5,945 nt of DNA, from positions 1 through 5,945 of the forward strand of contig CANHBU010000131.1 in NCBI GenBank assembly GCA_947458345.1, given 5' to 3'. Origin of the DNA: Comamonadaceae bacterium (GTDB lineage Bacteria > Pseudomonadota > Gammaproteobacteria > Burkholderiales > Burkholderiaceae_C). The notes under the pieces were generated by a model. The model saw only the letters and a program-made list of their open reading frames with translations, was not told the origin of the DNA and did not search any database. Below, piece after piece: positions 1-5,933 of the stretch (positions within the stretch are counted from its first letter, which is position 1; every line of letters starts with the position of its first letter). A program made the position numbers and the translations under genes.

Positions 1-447
1 CAGCTCGCTCTGGCGGGTGCGCTCCTGGCCCTCGACCTGGTGCGCCTGGCTGCTGTCGAGGTGGGCGCGAAAGGTCGAGACCTCAATGACCTCATGCTCG
101 CGGCCGCGACCGTAAACCACATGCACGATGCGAAAACGCCGGCCAATGATGAAGGCGCGCCGAAACAGGCCCTTGACCTGCTCGGGCGTGGCATTGGTGG
201 CCACATCAAAATCCTTGGGCCGCAAGCCCAGCAGCAGATCGCGCACCGCGCCGCCCACGATGTAGGCCTCGTAGCCAGCGGCCTTGAGCGTGCGCACCAC
301 GTCGGCCGCGCGCGCATCGACCAGTGCCGGATCGATGCCGTGGTCCTGCGCTGCGACGTCCTGGCGCTTGCCGTAAGGCGACTTTGAGCCACGCGAGCCA
401 GATGCACCGGCGCGACCGAGCAGCTTGTTGATAAGGGTTTTGATCAT
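1..447 (-). CDS. pcnB: Poly(A) polymerase I, N-terminal part (gene cut by the window edge)
   Basis: Adds poly(A) tails to RNA 3' ends from ATP, which marks bacterial RNAs for exonuclease decay; in E. coli it also controls ColE1-type plasmid copy number through RNA I. Only the first 149 codons lie in the window. Residues 1-35 are a variable basic leader. The nucleotidyltransferase head follows: GGAVRDLLLG at 65-74 and the metal-binding DFD at 79-81 within PKDFDVATNATPEQV. IIGRRFRIVHV at 100-110 followed by EVIEVSTFR matches the signature that separates bacterial poly(A) polymerases from the related CCA-adding enzymes. The ATG at 447 overlaps the stop of the upstream phosphatase gene as ATGA, and no good Shine-Dalgarno sequence precedes it, so translational coupling is likely. 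The later head and RNA-binding domains lie outside the window. The family call is firm. Confidence 0.95.
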   Translation of the reverse strand, partial: MIKTLINKLLGRAGASGSRGSKSPYGKRQDVAAQDHGIDPALVDARAADVVRTLKAAGYEAYIVGGAVRDLLLGLRPKDFDVATNATPEQVKGLFRRAFIIGRRFRIVHVVYGRGREHEVIEVSTFRAHLDSSQAHQVEGQERTRQSEL

Positions 448-1118
448 GTGAAGAGTTCGACAATCGGCCAGCCGCGCTCTTGCGCCAGACTGCGCAGCCG
501 ATCATCAGGGTTGGTGGCCACCGGATGGTTGACCTGCTCGAGCAGGGCCAGGTCGTTAATAGAGTCGGTGTAGAACGTGGTCTCGACCTCGGTCCAGTCG
601 AGTTGGCGGCTGCGAAGCCACTGCTCCATGCGCTGGACCTTGCCCTGGCGGGCAGAGGCAATGCCGACGATCTCGCCCGTGAGCTGTCCGTGGGCGTCGC
701 GCTCGAGCTCGACCGCAATGAGCTCGTCGATGCCGAAAAGCTTGGCGATCGGGCCGGTGACGAAATCGTTGGTGGCGGTGACGATCAGCAGCTGCGCGCC
801 GCCCTGTCGGTGCTGGCCAATCAGCTCAAGGGCCTGCGGGCGCACCGCCGGGGCAATCACCTCTTGCATGAATTGCTCGTGCGCCCGGGCCGCCGCTTGC
901 GCGCCGCGCTCTCGGATGGCCTGCGTGGCAAAGCGCACATAGTCGTGAATGTCGAGCGTGCCGGCACGGTAGTGCTCAAAGTACTCGGCGTTGCGCCGCT
1001 TGAACTCGCTGGCGTCGCACCAACCGAGTCGGATGGTGAATTCGCCCCACTCGTAGTCCGAATCGAGCGGCAACAGGGTGTGATCCAGATCGAACAGGGC
1101 CAGGCGCGGCTTGCTCAT
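444..1118 (-). CDS. HAD superfamily phosphatase, subfamily IB (SerB/CicA-like), substrate unknown
   Basis: A 224-residue HAD hydrolase expected to remove phosphate from a small molecule through an aspartyl-phosphate intermediate. All four HAD motifs are visible: motif I DLDHT with nucleophile D10 and acid/base D12; motif II threonine T114 in LLIVTAT; motif III lysine K160; motif IV YTDSINDL with D185 and D189. The insertion between motifs I and II (about 15-90) is the helical C1 cap of subfamily IB, shared with phosphoserine phosphatases. Some HAD-IB proteins are annotated as phosphoserine or histidinol-phosphate phosphatases, but nothing here decides the substrate. It is the middle gene of hda-HAD-pcnB: its ATG overlaps the hda stop, its TGA overlaps the pcnB start, and it has the operon's only strong ribosome binding site. 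It is probably cytoplasmic, since no signal peptide is seen. The family is certain; the role is not. Confidence 0.93.
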   Translation of the reverse strand: MSKPRLALFDLDHTLLPLDSDYEWGEFTIRLGWCDASEFKRRNAEYFEHYRAGTLDIHDYVRFATQAIRERGAQAAARAHEQFMQEVIAPAVRPQALELIGQHRQGGAQLLIVTATNDFVTGPIAKLFGIDELIAVELERDAHGQLTGEIVGIASARQGKVQRMEQWLRSRQLDWTEVETTFYTDSINDLALLEQVNHPVATNPDDRLRSLAQERGWPIVELFT

Positions 1119-1801
1119 GGTTCCTCCAGCATGGACTTGAGCATCGGCACCGTAATTGGCCGCTGGGTGCGCAGCGAATAGCCGTCGAGTTGATCGAGCA
1201 GTTGCGTCAGGTGCACCAGATCGCGCGTGAAGCGGCTGAGGACAAAGTCCATCACCTCATCGCCTAGCAAGATGCCGCGCGCATCGGACTGGCGCCGCAG
1301 CACCGCGCGCAGTTGGGCGTCGTCCAGACTCTGCAAGGCAAAAACATGGCCCCAGCCCAGGCGCGAGCGCAAGTCATCGCGCAGCGGCAAATCGGCCGGC
1401 GGCAAATGCCCGGCGGCGAGCACGCCGCGCGGACGCCCATCGGGCGCGTGGACCGCCTGAACGAACCAATTGAAAGCGGCATGCTGCTGAACAGCGCTGT
1501 AGAGGTGGCAGTCGTCGAGGACCACCGCGGCCCAGGACTCGTCAAAAGGCTGGGGCTCGGTCACACCGGCGTCTATCCAACCCACGCGTGCGCCCTGCTC
1601 GCGCAGGACCTGCTGCGCCGCCATGAGCAAATGGGTCTTGCCGCTGCCGCGCGGGCCCCAAAGATAGGTCGGCACAGGCGAGCGCAGGGCGCTGCCCGCC
1701 CACAGTTGCAAGTGGTTCAGGGCCGGCTCGTTGGGCCCGGCAAAAAAATTGGAAAACGAAGGCGCACAAGCCAGGCCTATGTCCAGAGCGATCTGCTTCA
1801 T
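1115..1801 (-). CDS. hda: DnaA regulatory inactivator Hda (DnaA-like AAA+ protein)
   Basis: Hda joins the DNA-loaded sliding clamp and stimulates hydrolysis of DnaA-bound ATP, preventing re-initiation of chromosome replication. The 228-residue protein has an N-terminal QIALDI (3-8), the expected clamp-binding peptide (E. coli Hda has QLSLPL). A single DnaA-like AAA+ domain follows: Walker A GPRGSGKTH (49-57), Walker B VVLDD (93-97), the arginine-finger region RSRLGWG with R147, and a sensor 2 helix FTRDLVHLTQLLDQLD with R193. The DnaA helix-turn-helix domain is absent, which separates Hda from DnaA. The ATG at 1801 is chosen because it puts the clamp peptide at the very N-terminus; an in-frame TTG at 1831 would add ten unlikely residues. 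The ribosome binding site is poor (AGG one base from the ATG). It is the first gene of the leftward operon, and its TGA overlaps the phosphatase ATG. Confidence 0.95.
   Translation of the reverse strand: MKQIALDIGLACAPSFSNFFAGPNEPALNHLQLWAGSALRSPVPTYLWGPRGSGKTHLLMAAQQVLREQGARVGWIDAGVTEPQPFDESWAAVVLDDCHLYSAVQQHAAFNWFVQAVHAPDGRPRGVLAAGHLPPADLPLRDDLRSRLGWGHVFALQSLDDAQLRAVLRRQSDARGILLGDEVMDFVLSRFTRDLVHLTQLLDQLDGYSLRTQRPITVPMLKSMLEEP
1122..1127 (-). promoter_or_regulatory. Strong Shine-Dalgarno sequence (GGAGGA) for the HAD phosphatase gene
   Basis: On the minus strand GGAGG stands 4 bases before the ATG at 1118, inside the last codons of hda. It supports that start and suggests that the phosphatase can be translated independently as well as by coupling across the ATGA overlap. 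The neighbouring starts of hda and pcnB have no comparable site. Confidence 0.75.
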
Positions 1802-1945
1802 GCCTGTGGAACGTCGGTCGCCGGCGGCCAAGTCGAAGGCTGCATCGGGAGGGTCAGGGTGAACCCCTAAAATAAGCTCTCATTCTATCGACTTGCGCGC
1901 AAGGCCCGCCGCTGGCGTGCCCGCATCCCACCGGATACCCCAGCC
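1802..1945. promoter_or_regulatory. Divergent hda/purM intergenic region with weak promoter-like elements
   Basis: These 144 bases separate the divergent hda operon and purM and should hold both promoters. The only AT-rich part is about 1868-1890. It has a -10-like TAAAAT at 1868-1873 facing purM and a -10-like TAGAAT at 1887-1882 facing hda. Neither has a convincing -35 hexamer at 16-18 bases: the purM candidate has TCGGGA at 1845-1850, a 3/6 match. These promoters are therefore tentative. The purM start has only a weak CGGA (1932-1935), about 10 bases ahead. No riboswitch-like structure or tRNA was recognised. Confidence 0.35.
1892..1903. repeat. 12-bp perfect palindrome CTTGCGCGCAAG between hda and purM
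   Basis: A perfect inverted repeat, CTTGCG/CGCAAG, with no spacer. It lies just to the purM side of the AT-rich segment, where it could overlap the -35 region of an hda promoter and the start of the purM transcript. Its CG-centred symmetry is loosely like LacI/PurR-family operators, but it does not match the E. coli PurR consensus (ACGCAAACGTTTGCGT). A palindrome of this length is expected about once or twice by chance in a window this size, so operator function is only a possibility. Confidence 0.3.
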
Positions 1946-2992
1946 ATGAGCCACACCCCCCTGTCTTACAAGGACGCCGGCGTCGACATCGATGCCGGCG
2001 ACGCGCTGGTCGAGCGCATCAAGCCGCTGGCCAAAAAGACGATGCGCGAGGGCGTACTGGCCGGCATCGGAGGATTTGGGGCTCTCTTTGAGGTGCCCAA
2101 GCGCTACAAGGAGCCGGTGCTGGTCTCAGGCACGGACGGTGTGGGCACCAAGCTCAAACTCGCTTTTGAATGGCAAATGCACGACACCGTGGGCATCGAT
2201 CTGGTGGCCATGAGCGTCAATGACGTGCTGGTGCAAGGGGCCGAGCCGCTGTTTTTTCTGGACTACTTTGCCTGCGGCAAGCTCGACGTGGACACCGCCG
2301 CGGCGGTCGTCGGGGGCATCGCCCGTGGCTGCGAACTCTCGGGCTGCGCGCTGATCGGCGGGGAGACGGCCGAAATGCCGGGCATGTACCCGCCCGGCGA
2401 ATACGATCTGGCCGGCTTTTGCGTCGGCGCCGTCGAAAAAAGCCAGATCCTGAGCGGACAAAACGTGGGGCCCGGTGACGTGGTGCTCGGCCTGGCCTCC
2501 TCGGGCGTGCATTCCAACGGCTTTTCGCTGGTGCGCAAATGCATCGAGCGCGCCAGCAGCAGCGTGCCCAGCGAGCTTGACGGCAAGCCCTTCAGGCAGG
2601 CCATCATGGAGCCCACCCGCTTGTACGTCAAGCCGGTGCTGGCAGCCTTGCAGGCCCATCGCGACAGCGCCCAAGGCATCAAGGCGCTGGCTCACATCAC
2701 GGGCGGGGGGCTGCTTGAAAACATTCCGCGCGTGCTGCCCGAGGGCCTGGCGGCCCACCTGCAACAAGGCAGCTGGCCCACGAGCGAGCTGTTCGCCTGG
2801 CTGCAAAAGACCGCTGGCATCGATGCGCTCGAGATGAACCGCACCTTCAACAACGGCATTGGCATGGTGGTGGTGGTCGGCGCGGGCCAGGCGCAGGCGG
2901 TATCGGACTTCTTGCGTGCCGCGGGCGAGCAGGTTTACACCATCGGCCGCATCGCGCCGCGCGGCGAGGGCGCAGCGGTGGTTGTGGCCTGA
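1946..2992 (+). CDS. purM: Phosphoribosylformylglycinamidine cyclo-ligase (AIR synthetase)
   Basis: Catalyses ATP-dependent ring closure of formylglycinamidine ribonucleotide (FGAM) to aminoimidazole ribonucleotide (AIR), the fifth step of de novo purine synthesis, in the cytoplasm. The 348 residues are full length for the family and all hallmarks are present: [21 protein letters not shown] at the N-terminus (7-27), [13 protein letters not shown] (61-73) and [20 protein letters not shown] (90-109). Next come [14 protein letters not shown] (135-148), [16 protein letters not shown] (182-197) and [16 protein letters not shown] (250-265). The ATG at 1946 gives the standard N-terminus, though the ribosome binding site is weak. 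purN, often linked to purM in gammaproteobacteria, is not beside it. The gene stands alone in its direction, diverging from hda and converging on the SirB1-like gene 4 bases beyond its stop. No terminator is seen after it. Confidence 0.98.
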   Translation: MSHTPLSYKDAGVDIDAGDALVERIKPLAKKTMREGVLAGIGGFGALFEVPKRYKEPVLVSGTDGVGTKLKLAFEWQMHDTVGIDLVAMSVNDVLVQGAEPLFFLDYFACGKLDVDTAAAVVGGIARGCELSGCALIGGETAEMPGMYPPGEYDLAGFCVGAVEKSQILSGQNVGPGDVVLGLASSGVHSNGFSLVRKCIERASSSVPSELDGKPFRQAIMEPTRLYVKPVLAALQAHRDSAQGIKALAHITGGGLLENIPRVLPEGLAAHLQQGSWPTSELFAWLQKTAGIDALEMNRTFNNGIGMVVVVGAGQAQAVSDFLRAAGEQVYTIGRIAPRGEGAAVVVA

Positions 2993-2996
2993 AACC

Positions 2997-3848
2997 CTAA
3001 CCCTGGGCCCGGCGCAACTGCGCCACCCGCTGGCTGACCACGTCGAGGTCCAATGCGTCTTCGGCATGGTCCAAATAGGCCTGCAGATCGGGCAAAGCGC
3101 GCTGGGCATCGCCCTGCTCGGCCCAGGCCAGCCCCCGGTCGCGGTGGTCGCTCCAGGAATCGGGCTGCAGCACCAGCAGCCGATCGAGCACCGCAATCAG
3201 GCGGGCATGGTCCTCCTGACTCATGTAGATTTCTTTGAGGTTGCGCAGCATCCGGGCAATGATTTCGCGCGGCGAGGCGGCCTGCAAATAAAGCGCCAGT
3301 GGCACCTCAAAGTCATCGACCAGACCGCTGCGCTGCCGGTAAGGCTCCAGACGCTGAGACAGCTCCTCGCGGCTGAGCGACTGGCCGGTAAAAGGATCGA
3401 TGATCACCTGGCCTTTGGGCAGCGTGACCTTGAGCATGAAATGCCCCGGAAAGGCCACGCCCTTGGCCTGCAGCCCCAGGCCGGCTGCCAGCTCGAGCCA
3501 GATCACGGCCAAGGTGATGGGAATGCCGCGGCGGGTGCGCAGCACGGCATGCAGGTAGCTGTTGTCCGGGTCGTAGTAGTCGTTGAGGTTGCCGCCAAAA
3601 CTCAGGTCCCGGAAAAAAAACTGATTGAGCGTGCGCAGGCGCTGCAAGGCCGGCGCATCGGAGGCGAGACGGCGCTTGAGACGGGCCAGCAGCTGATCGA
3701 CCTCGCCGAGCACGCGCTGCACATCGAGCTCCGGGTACTCGTCCTGGGCCACGGCGGCGGCCGCCTCGAGCAGCGGAAAGTGCTCGTCGCTTTCGACCAA
3801 GCTGGCAAAGTAGGCCAGGGGGGTGGGGACTTCAAAGTGCATCGCCAT
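2997..3848 (-). CDS. SirB1 family protein: transglutaminase-like fold plus TPR-like C-terminus, no cysteine
   Basis: A 283-residue protein of the SirB1/YchA family, whose biochemical role is not established. Residues about 40-190 form the transglutaminase-like core, with SYLHAVLRTRRGIPITLAVIWLELA read across 97-121, then VAFPGHFMLK (131-140, H136) and VIIDPFTGQ (148-156, D151). His and Asp of the usual Cys-His-Asp triad can be placed, but the whole protein contains no cysteine, so thiol catalysis is excluded. Residues about 195-275 are helical and TPR-like (LRNLKEIYMSQEDHARLIAVLDRLLVLQPDSW, in two helical turns), suggesting protein binding. Two starts are possible: ATG 3848 (MAMHFEVP) or ATG 3842 (MHFEVP), the second having GAG about 8 bases upstream. 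It lies 48 bases after murJ and is probably co-transcribed. Its TAG stop is 4 bases from the purM stop. No signal peptide or membrane segment is seen. Confidence 0.9.
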   Translation of the reverse strand: MAMHFEVPTPLAYFASLVESDEHFPLLEAAAAVAQDEYPELDVQRVLGEVDQLLARLKRRLASDAPALQRLRTLNQFFFRDLSFGGNLNDYYDPDNSYLHAVLRTRRGIPITLAVIWLELAAGLGLQAKGVAFPGHFMLKVTLPKGQVIIDPFTGQSLSREELSQRLEPYRQRSGLVDDFEVPLALYLQAASPREIIARMLRNLKEIYMSQEDHARLIAVLDRLLVLQPDSWSDHRDRGLAWAEQGDAQRALPDLQAYLDHAEDALDLDVVSQRVAQLRRAQG

Positions 3849-3868
3849 GGCTCAACTTTCGCACAAGT

Positions 3869-3893
3869 CGGGCCGGCCCGGCGCGCCTGGGCC
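3869..3893. repeat. GC-rich inverted repeats in the murJ to SirB1-gene gap
   Basis: The 48-base gap holds a 12-bp perfect palindrome, CGGGCCGGCCCG (3869-3880), overlapping GGCGCGCC (3880-3887). A second pairing joins GGCCC at 3875-3879 with GGGCC at 3889-3893. The murJ-strand RNA could fold here, but no U-run follows, so this is not a recognisable intrinsic terminator. It might damp read-through into the downstream gene, or simply reflect base composition. Confidence 0.3.
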
Positions 3894-3896
3894 TGT

Positions 3897-5462
3897 TCAG
3901 CGCCCCATCAAGGCCCGCAGGCGCAAGCCCAAAAGACGCAGCAAGCCCAGATAAATCACAGCGCAAGCGGCCAGCACGGCCGCTAGCAGGCCCAGGCGCA
4001 GGCCGGGCTGGCTGCGCAGCGCCACCCAGTCCACCGCCTGCGCCGCCCAGCCCAGAAACAGCCCGAGGGCGGCGCTGGCCGCCAGCACCTGCAAGCCCAG
4101 CTTGAGCCAACCCGGCTGCGGGACATAGCTGCCGCGCCGCAACAGCCCAATCAGCAGCCAAGCTGCATTGATCAACGCGCCCAGCCCGATGGCCATCGCC
4201 AGGCCAGCATGGGCAAACACCGGCACCAACACCAGGTTAAGCAGCTGGGTCAGCACCAGCACCACCACCGCGATGCGCACCGGAGTGCGGATGTCCTGGC
4301 TGGCATAAAACCCAGGCGCCAGCACCTTGATGGCCACCAGCCCGAGCAAGCCCAGGCCGTAACCCATCAGCGCATGCGTGGTCATGGCCACGTCCCGGCC
4401 GGTGAAGGCGCCATAGTGATAGAGGCTGGCCACCAAGGGCTGCGAAAACAGCAGCAGCGCCACGGCGCTCGGCAAGCCCAGGGTGAGCACCCAGCGCAAG
4501 CCCCAATCGATCAGGGCCGAATACTGGCGCGCATCGTCGGCGGCGCGGGCCGCCGACAACTGCGGCAGCAGCACCACGCCCAGCGCGACCCCTAGCAGGG
4601 CTGTTGGAAACTCCATCAGGCGATCGGCGTAGCCCAGCCAACTGACGCTGCCGGGCTCGAGGTGAGAGGCGATCTGGGTATTGATCAGCAAGGAGATCTG
4701 CGCCACGCTGACCCCCAGCAAAGCGGGCAGCATGAGCGCCGCAATGCGCCGCGTGCCGCCATCGGACCACGCGGCTGCCAACGCACTGGGGCCCCAGTTC
4801 AGGCGCGGCAACAACTGCAGTCGCATCAGCGCCGGAATTTGCACCGCCAACTGCAGCACGCCGCCGAGCATCACGCCGGCGGCCATGGCGTAGATCGGCT
4901 CAATGCCGCGCGCCTTCAGCGCCGGGGCGCCCCAAACCGCAGCGGCGATCATCGCCAGGTTCAGCAGGACCGGCGTGGCGGCCGGCACCGCAAAACGCCG
5001 CCAGGTGTTGAGGATGGCAGCTGACAGCGCCACCAAGGACATGAAGGCGATGTAGGGAAACATCCAGCGCGTCATGAACACGGCCGCCTCGAAGCCGCGC
5101 GGCGACTGCTGCAGGCCGCTGGCCATGAGCCACACCAGCACCGGCGCGGCGGCCACCCCGATCACGCAAGTTAGCAGCAGGGCCAGGCTGAGCAAGGTGG
5201 CCACCCGGTCAATGAGCAATCGCGTGGCCGCTTCCCCGTCGCGCTCGCGGGCGGCGGCCAGCACCGGCACAAAGGCCTGGCTGAAAGCCCCTTCAGCAAA
5301 CAGACGCCGCAGCAAATTGGGAATGCGAAACGCCACCTGAAAGGCATCGGTCATGGCACTGGCGCCGAATGTCGAGGCCATGAACAACTCGCGTGCCAGC
5401 CCCATCACCCGCGACGCCAGGGTGAGCAAGGAGACGGTAGAGGCGGACTTGATCAGCGACAC
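3897..5462 (-). CDS. murJ: Lipid II flippase MurJ (MviN family), GTG start
   Basis: A polytopic inner-membrane protein that flips lipid II across the cytoplasmic membrane for peptidoglycan synthesis; it belongs to the MOP exporter superfamily. From the GTG at 5462 it has 521 residues (E. coli 511) and about 14 hydrophobic segments. That start gives an N-terminus like E. coli MNLLKSLAAVS and places the residues essential in E. coli at the same numbers: R18, R24 (SRVMGLAR), D39 (MTDAF) and R52 (NLLRRLFAEGAFSQAFVPV). Other family blocks are ILNTWRRFAVPA (150-161), GSVSWLGYADRLMEFP (271-286; D280, R281, E284), KVLAPGFYASQD (379-390) and TPVRIA (393-398). An in-frame ATG at 5552 would add 30 Gly/Ala-rich residues without family support and would run almost into the rpsT promoter. 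The SD is weak (GGCGG next to the GTG). It diverges from rpsT and is followed by the SirB1-like gene. Confidence 0.95.
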   Translation of the reverse strand: MSLIKSASTVSLLTLASRVMGLARELFMASTFGASAMTDAFQVAFRIPNLLRRLFAEGAFSQAFVPVLAAARERDGEAATRLLIDRVATLLSLALLLTCVIGVAAAPVLVWLMASGLQQSPRGFEAAVFMTRWMFPYIAFMSLVALSAAILNTWRRFAVPAATPVLLNLAMIAAAVWGAPALKARGIEPIYAMAAGVMLGGVLQLAVQIPALMRLQLLPRLNWGPSALAAAWSDGGTRRIAALMLPALLGVSVAQISLLINTQIASHLEPGSVSWLGYADRLMEFPTALLGVALGVVLLPQLSAARAADDARQYSALIDWGLRWVLTLGLPSAVALLLFSQPLVASLYHYGAFTGRDVAMTTHALMGYGLGLLGLVAIKVLAPGFYASQDIRTPVRIAVVVLVLTQLLNLVLVPVFAHAGLAMAIGLGALINAAWLLIGLLRRGSYVPQPGWLKLGLQVLAASAALGLFLGWAAQAVDWVALRSQPGLRLGLLAAVLAACAVIYLGLLRLLGLRLRALMGR

Positions 5463-5492
5463 GCCGCCGAGTGTAGAGGCCCGCTGGCCTAG

Positions 5493-5518
5493 CCCTGCCC
5501 TGCCCCCTGCCCAGGCCC
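5493..5518 (-). promoter_or_regulatory. Putative G-quadruplex motif in the murJ upstream region
   Basis: On the minus strand this segment has five G-runs of 3, 3, 5, 3 and 3, at 5518-5516, 5512-5510, 5507-5503, 5500-5498 and 5495-5493. The loops are CCT and then three CA dinucleotides, so it fits the pattern of four or more G3+ runs with loops of 1-7. It lies 30 bases upstream of the murJ GTG, on the coding strand, so a murJ leader transcript would carry it. If translation began at ATG 5552 it would be coding instead. The motif is clear; folding and function are inferred. Confidence 0.5.
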
Positions 5519-5566
5519 TGGCGCCGGCCAGCGTCGGGGCGTTCAGGCCCATTTCACGGGCTGACC

Positions 5567-5572
5567 TATAAT
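5567..5572 (+). promoter_or_regulatory. rpsT promoter, exact -10 box TATAAT
   Basis: A perfect sigma-70 -10 hexamer, TATAAT, stands in otherwise GC-rich sequence 44 bases before the rpsT ATG. It predicts transcription from about 5579-5580 and a leader of roughly 37 bases. The -35 is poor: the best candidate is TTCAGG (5542-5547), with a long 19-base spacer. There is no TGn extension. Strong expression expected of a ribosomal protein gene fits the consensus -10. Confidence 0.7.
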
Positions 5573-5591
5573 GGCGGGCTTTGCTGCAACA

Positions 5592-5610
5592 TCCTTAAAC
5601 ACTTCAAGGA
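5592..5610 (+). promoter_or_regulatory. rpsT ribosome binding site with a possible masking hairpin
   Basis: AAGGA at 5606-5610 is the Shine-Dalgarno sequence, 6 bases before the ATG at 5617. TCCTT at 5592-5596 is its exact complement and leaves a 9-base loop, so the leader RNA could form a 5-bp stem that hides the ribosome binding site. The stem is short and AU-containing, hence marginal on its own. S20 represses its own translation in E. coli, which makes a control element here plausible but unproven. Confidence 0.5.
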
Positions 5611-5616
5611 ATCAAT

Positions 5617-5919
5617 ATGGCCACTGGTGGCAAACCCAAAAAGAAGAACCCGCGCCTGGCGTCGGGCCGCAAACGCGTGCGTCAGGACGTCAAAATCAAC
5701 GCCGCAAACACCTCGCTGCGCTCTAAATACCGCACCGCTGTCAAGAACGTCGAAAAGGCCGTTGCCGCCGGCGACAAGACCAAGGCGAGCGAACTCTTTG
5801 CCAAGGCGCAAAGCATCGTCGACAGCGTGGCAGACAAGGGCATCTTCCACAAGAACAAGGCTGCGCGCGACAAGAGTCGCCTGTCGGCCAAGGTCAAGGC
5901 TCTGGCCCTGGCCGCCTGA
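5617..5919 (+). CDS. rpsT: 30S ribosomal protein S20
   Basis: Primary-binding protein of the small subunit that contacts 16S rRNA and stabilises the 30S body. The 100 residues are complete and typical of betaproteobacterial S20: a lysine-rich start with [14 protein letters not shown] at 11-24, then [20 protein letters not shown] (29-48), [23 protein letters not shown] (53-75) and [20 protein letters not shown] (77-96), forming the three-helix bundle. The first is rich in Arg/Lys for rRNA binding. The start is ATG, unlike the UUG used by E. coli rpsT, and it has a good AAGGA site 6 bases upstream. The gene diverges from murJ; rpsT beside murJ is a linkage also known from Pseudomonas. It is probably transcribed alone from the TATAAT promoter. 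Confidence 0.98.
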   Translation: MATGGKPKKKNPRLASGRKRVRQDVKINAANTSLRSKYRTAVKNVEKAVAAGDKTKASELFAKAQSIVDSVADKGIFHKNKAARDKSRLSAKVKALALAA

Positions 5920-5933
5920 AGGTCGCAAGACCT
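5920..5933 (+). terminator. Small GCAA-tetraloop hairpin directly after the rpsT stop
   Basis: AGGTC-GCAA-GACCT is a perfect 5-bp stem closed by a GNRA-type tetraloop, starting at the base after the TGA. No T-run follows in the 12 bases left before the window ends, so it is not a classical intrinsic terminator as seen. It may protect the 3' end of the mRNA or form part of a longer structure beyond the edge. Confidence 0.3.

Noticed and set aside
480..1181. A 233-codon open frame on the plus strand, opposite the HAD phosphatase.
   Set aside because: All four HAD motifs are on the other strand, and this frame shows no recognisable domain or start signal.
1802..1831. Upstream TTG start for hda that would add ten residues.
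   Set aside because: The ATG at 1801 puts the clamp-binding peptide at the N-terminus as in the family, and the added residues have no support.
1847..1859. G-rich GGGAGGGTCAGGG on the plus strand before purM as a G-quadruplex.
   Set aside because: Only three G3 runs are present, so it falls short of the four needed.
2994..3004. Telomere-like CCCTAACCCT at the purM/SirB1 gene junction.
   Set aside because: It is under two repeat units, overlaps a stop codon and sits in plain bacterial sequence; it is coincidence.
2126..3196. A 356-codon open frame on the minus strand, antisense to purM and overlapping the SirB1-like gene.
   Set aside because: Its protein is low-complexity (rich in Ala, Gly, His, Arg), matches no family, and lies opposite an unmistakable purM. 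Long antisense frames are expected in GC-rich DNA.
3818..3828. GGGGGGTGGGG tract on the plus strand.
   Set aside because: It lacks the loops needed for a four-run quadruplex and is explained by Pro-Thr-Pro codons of the SirB1-like gene on the other strand.
2859..3986. A 375-codon open frame on the plus strand, opposite the SirB1-like gene.
   Set aside because: Its composition is that of a codon shadow (Gln/Arg/Ala-rich), it starts inside purM, and the opposite strand has clear family motifs.
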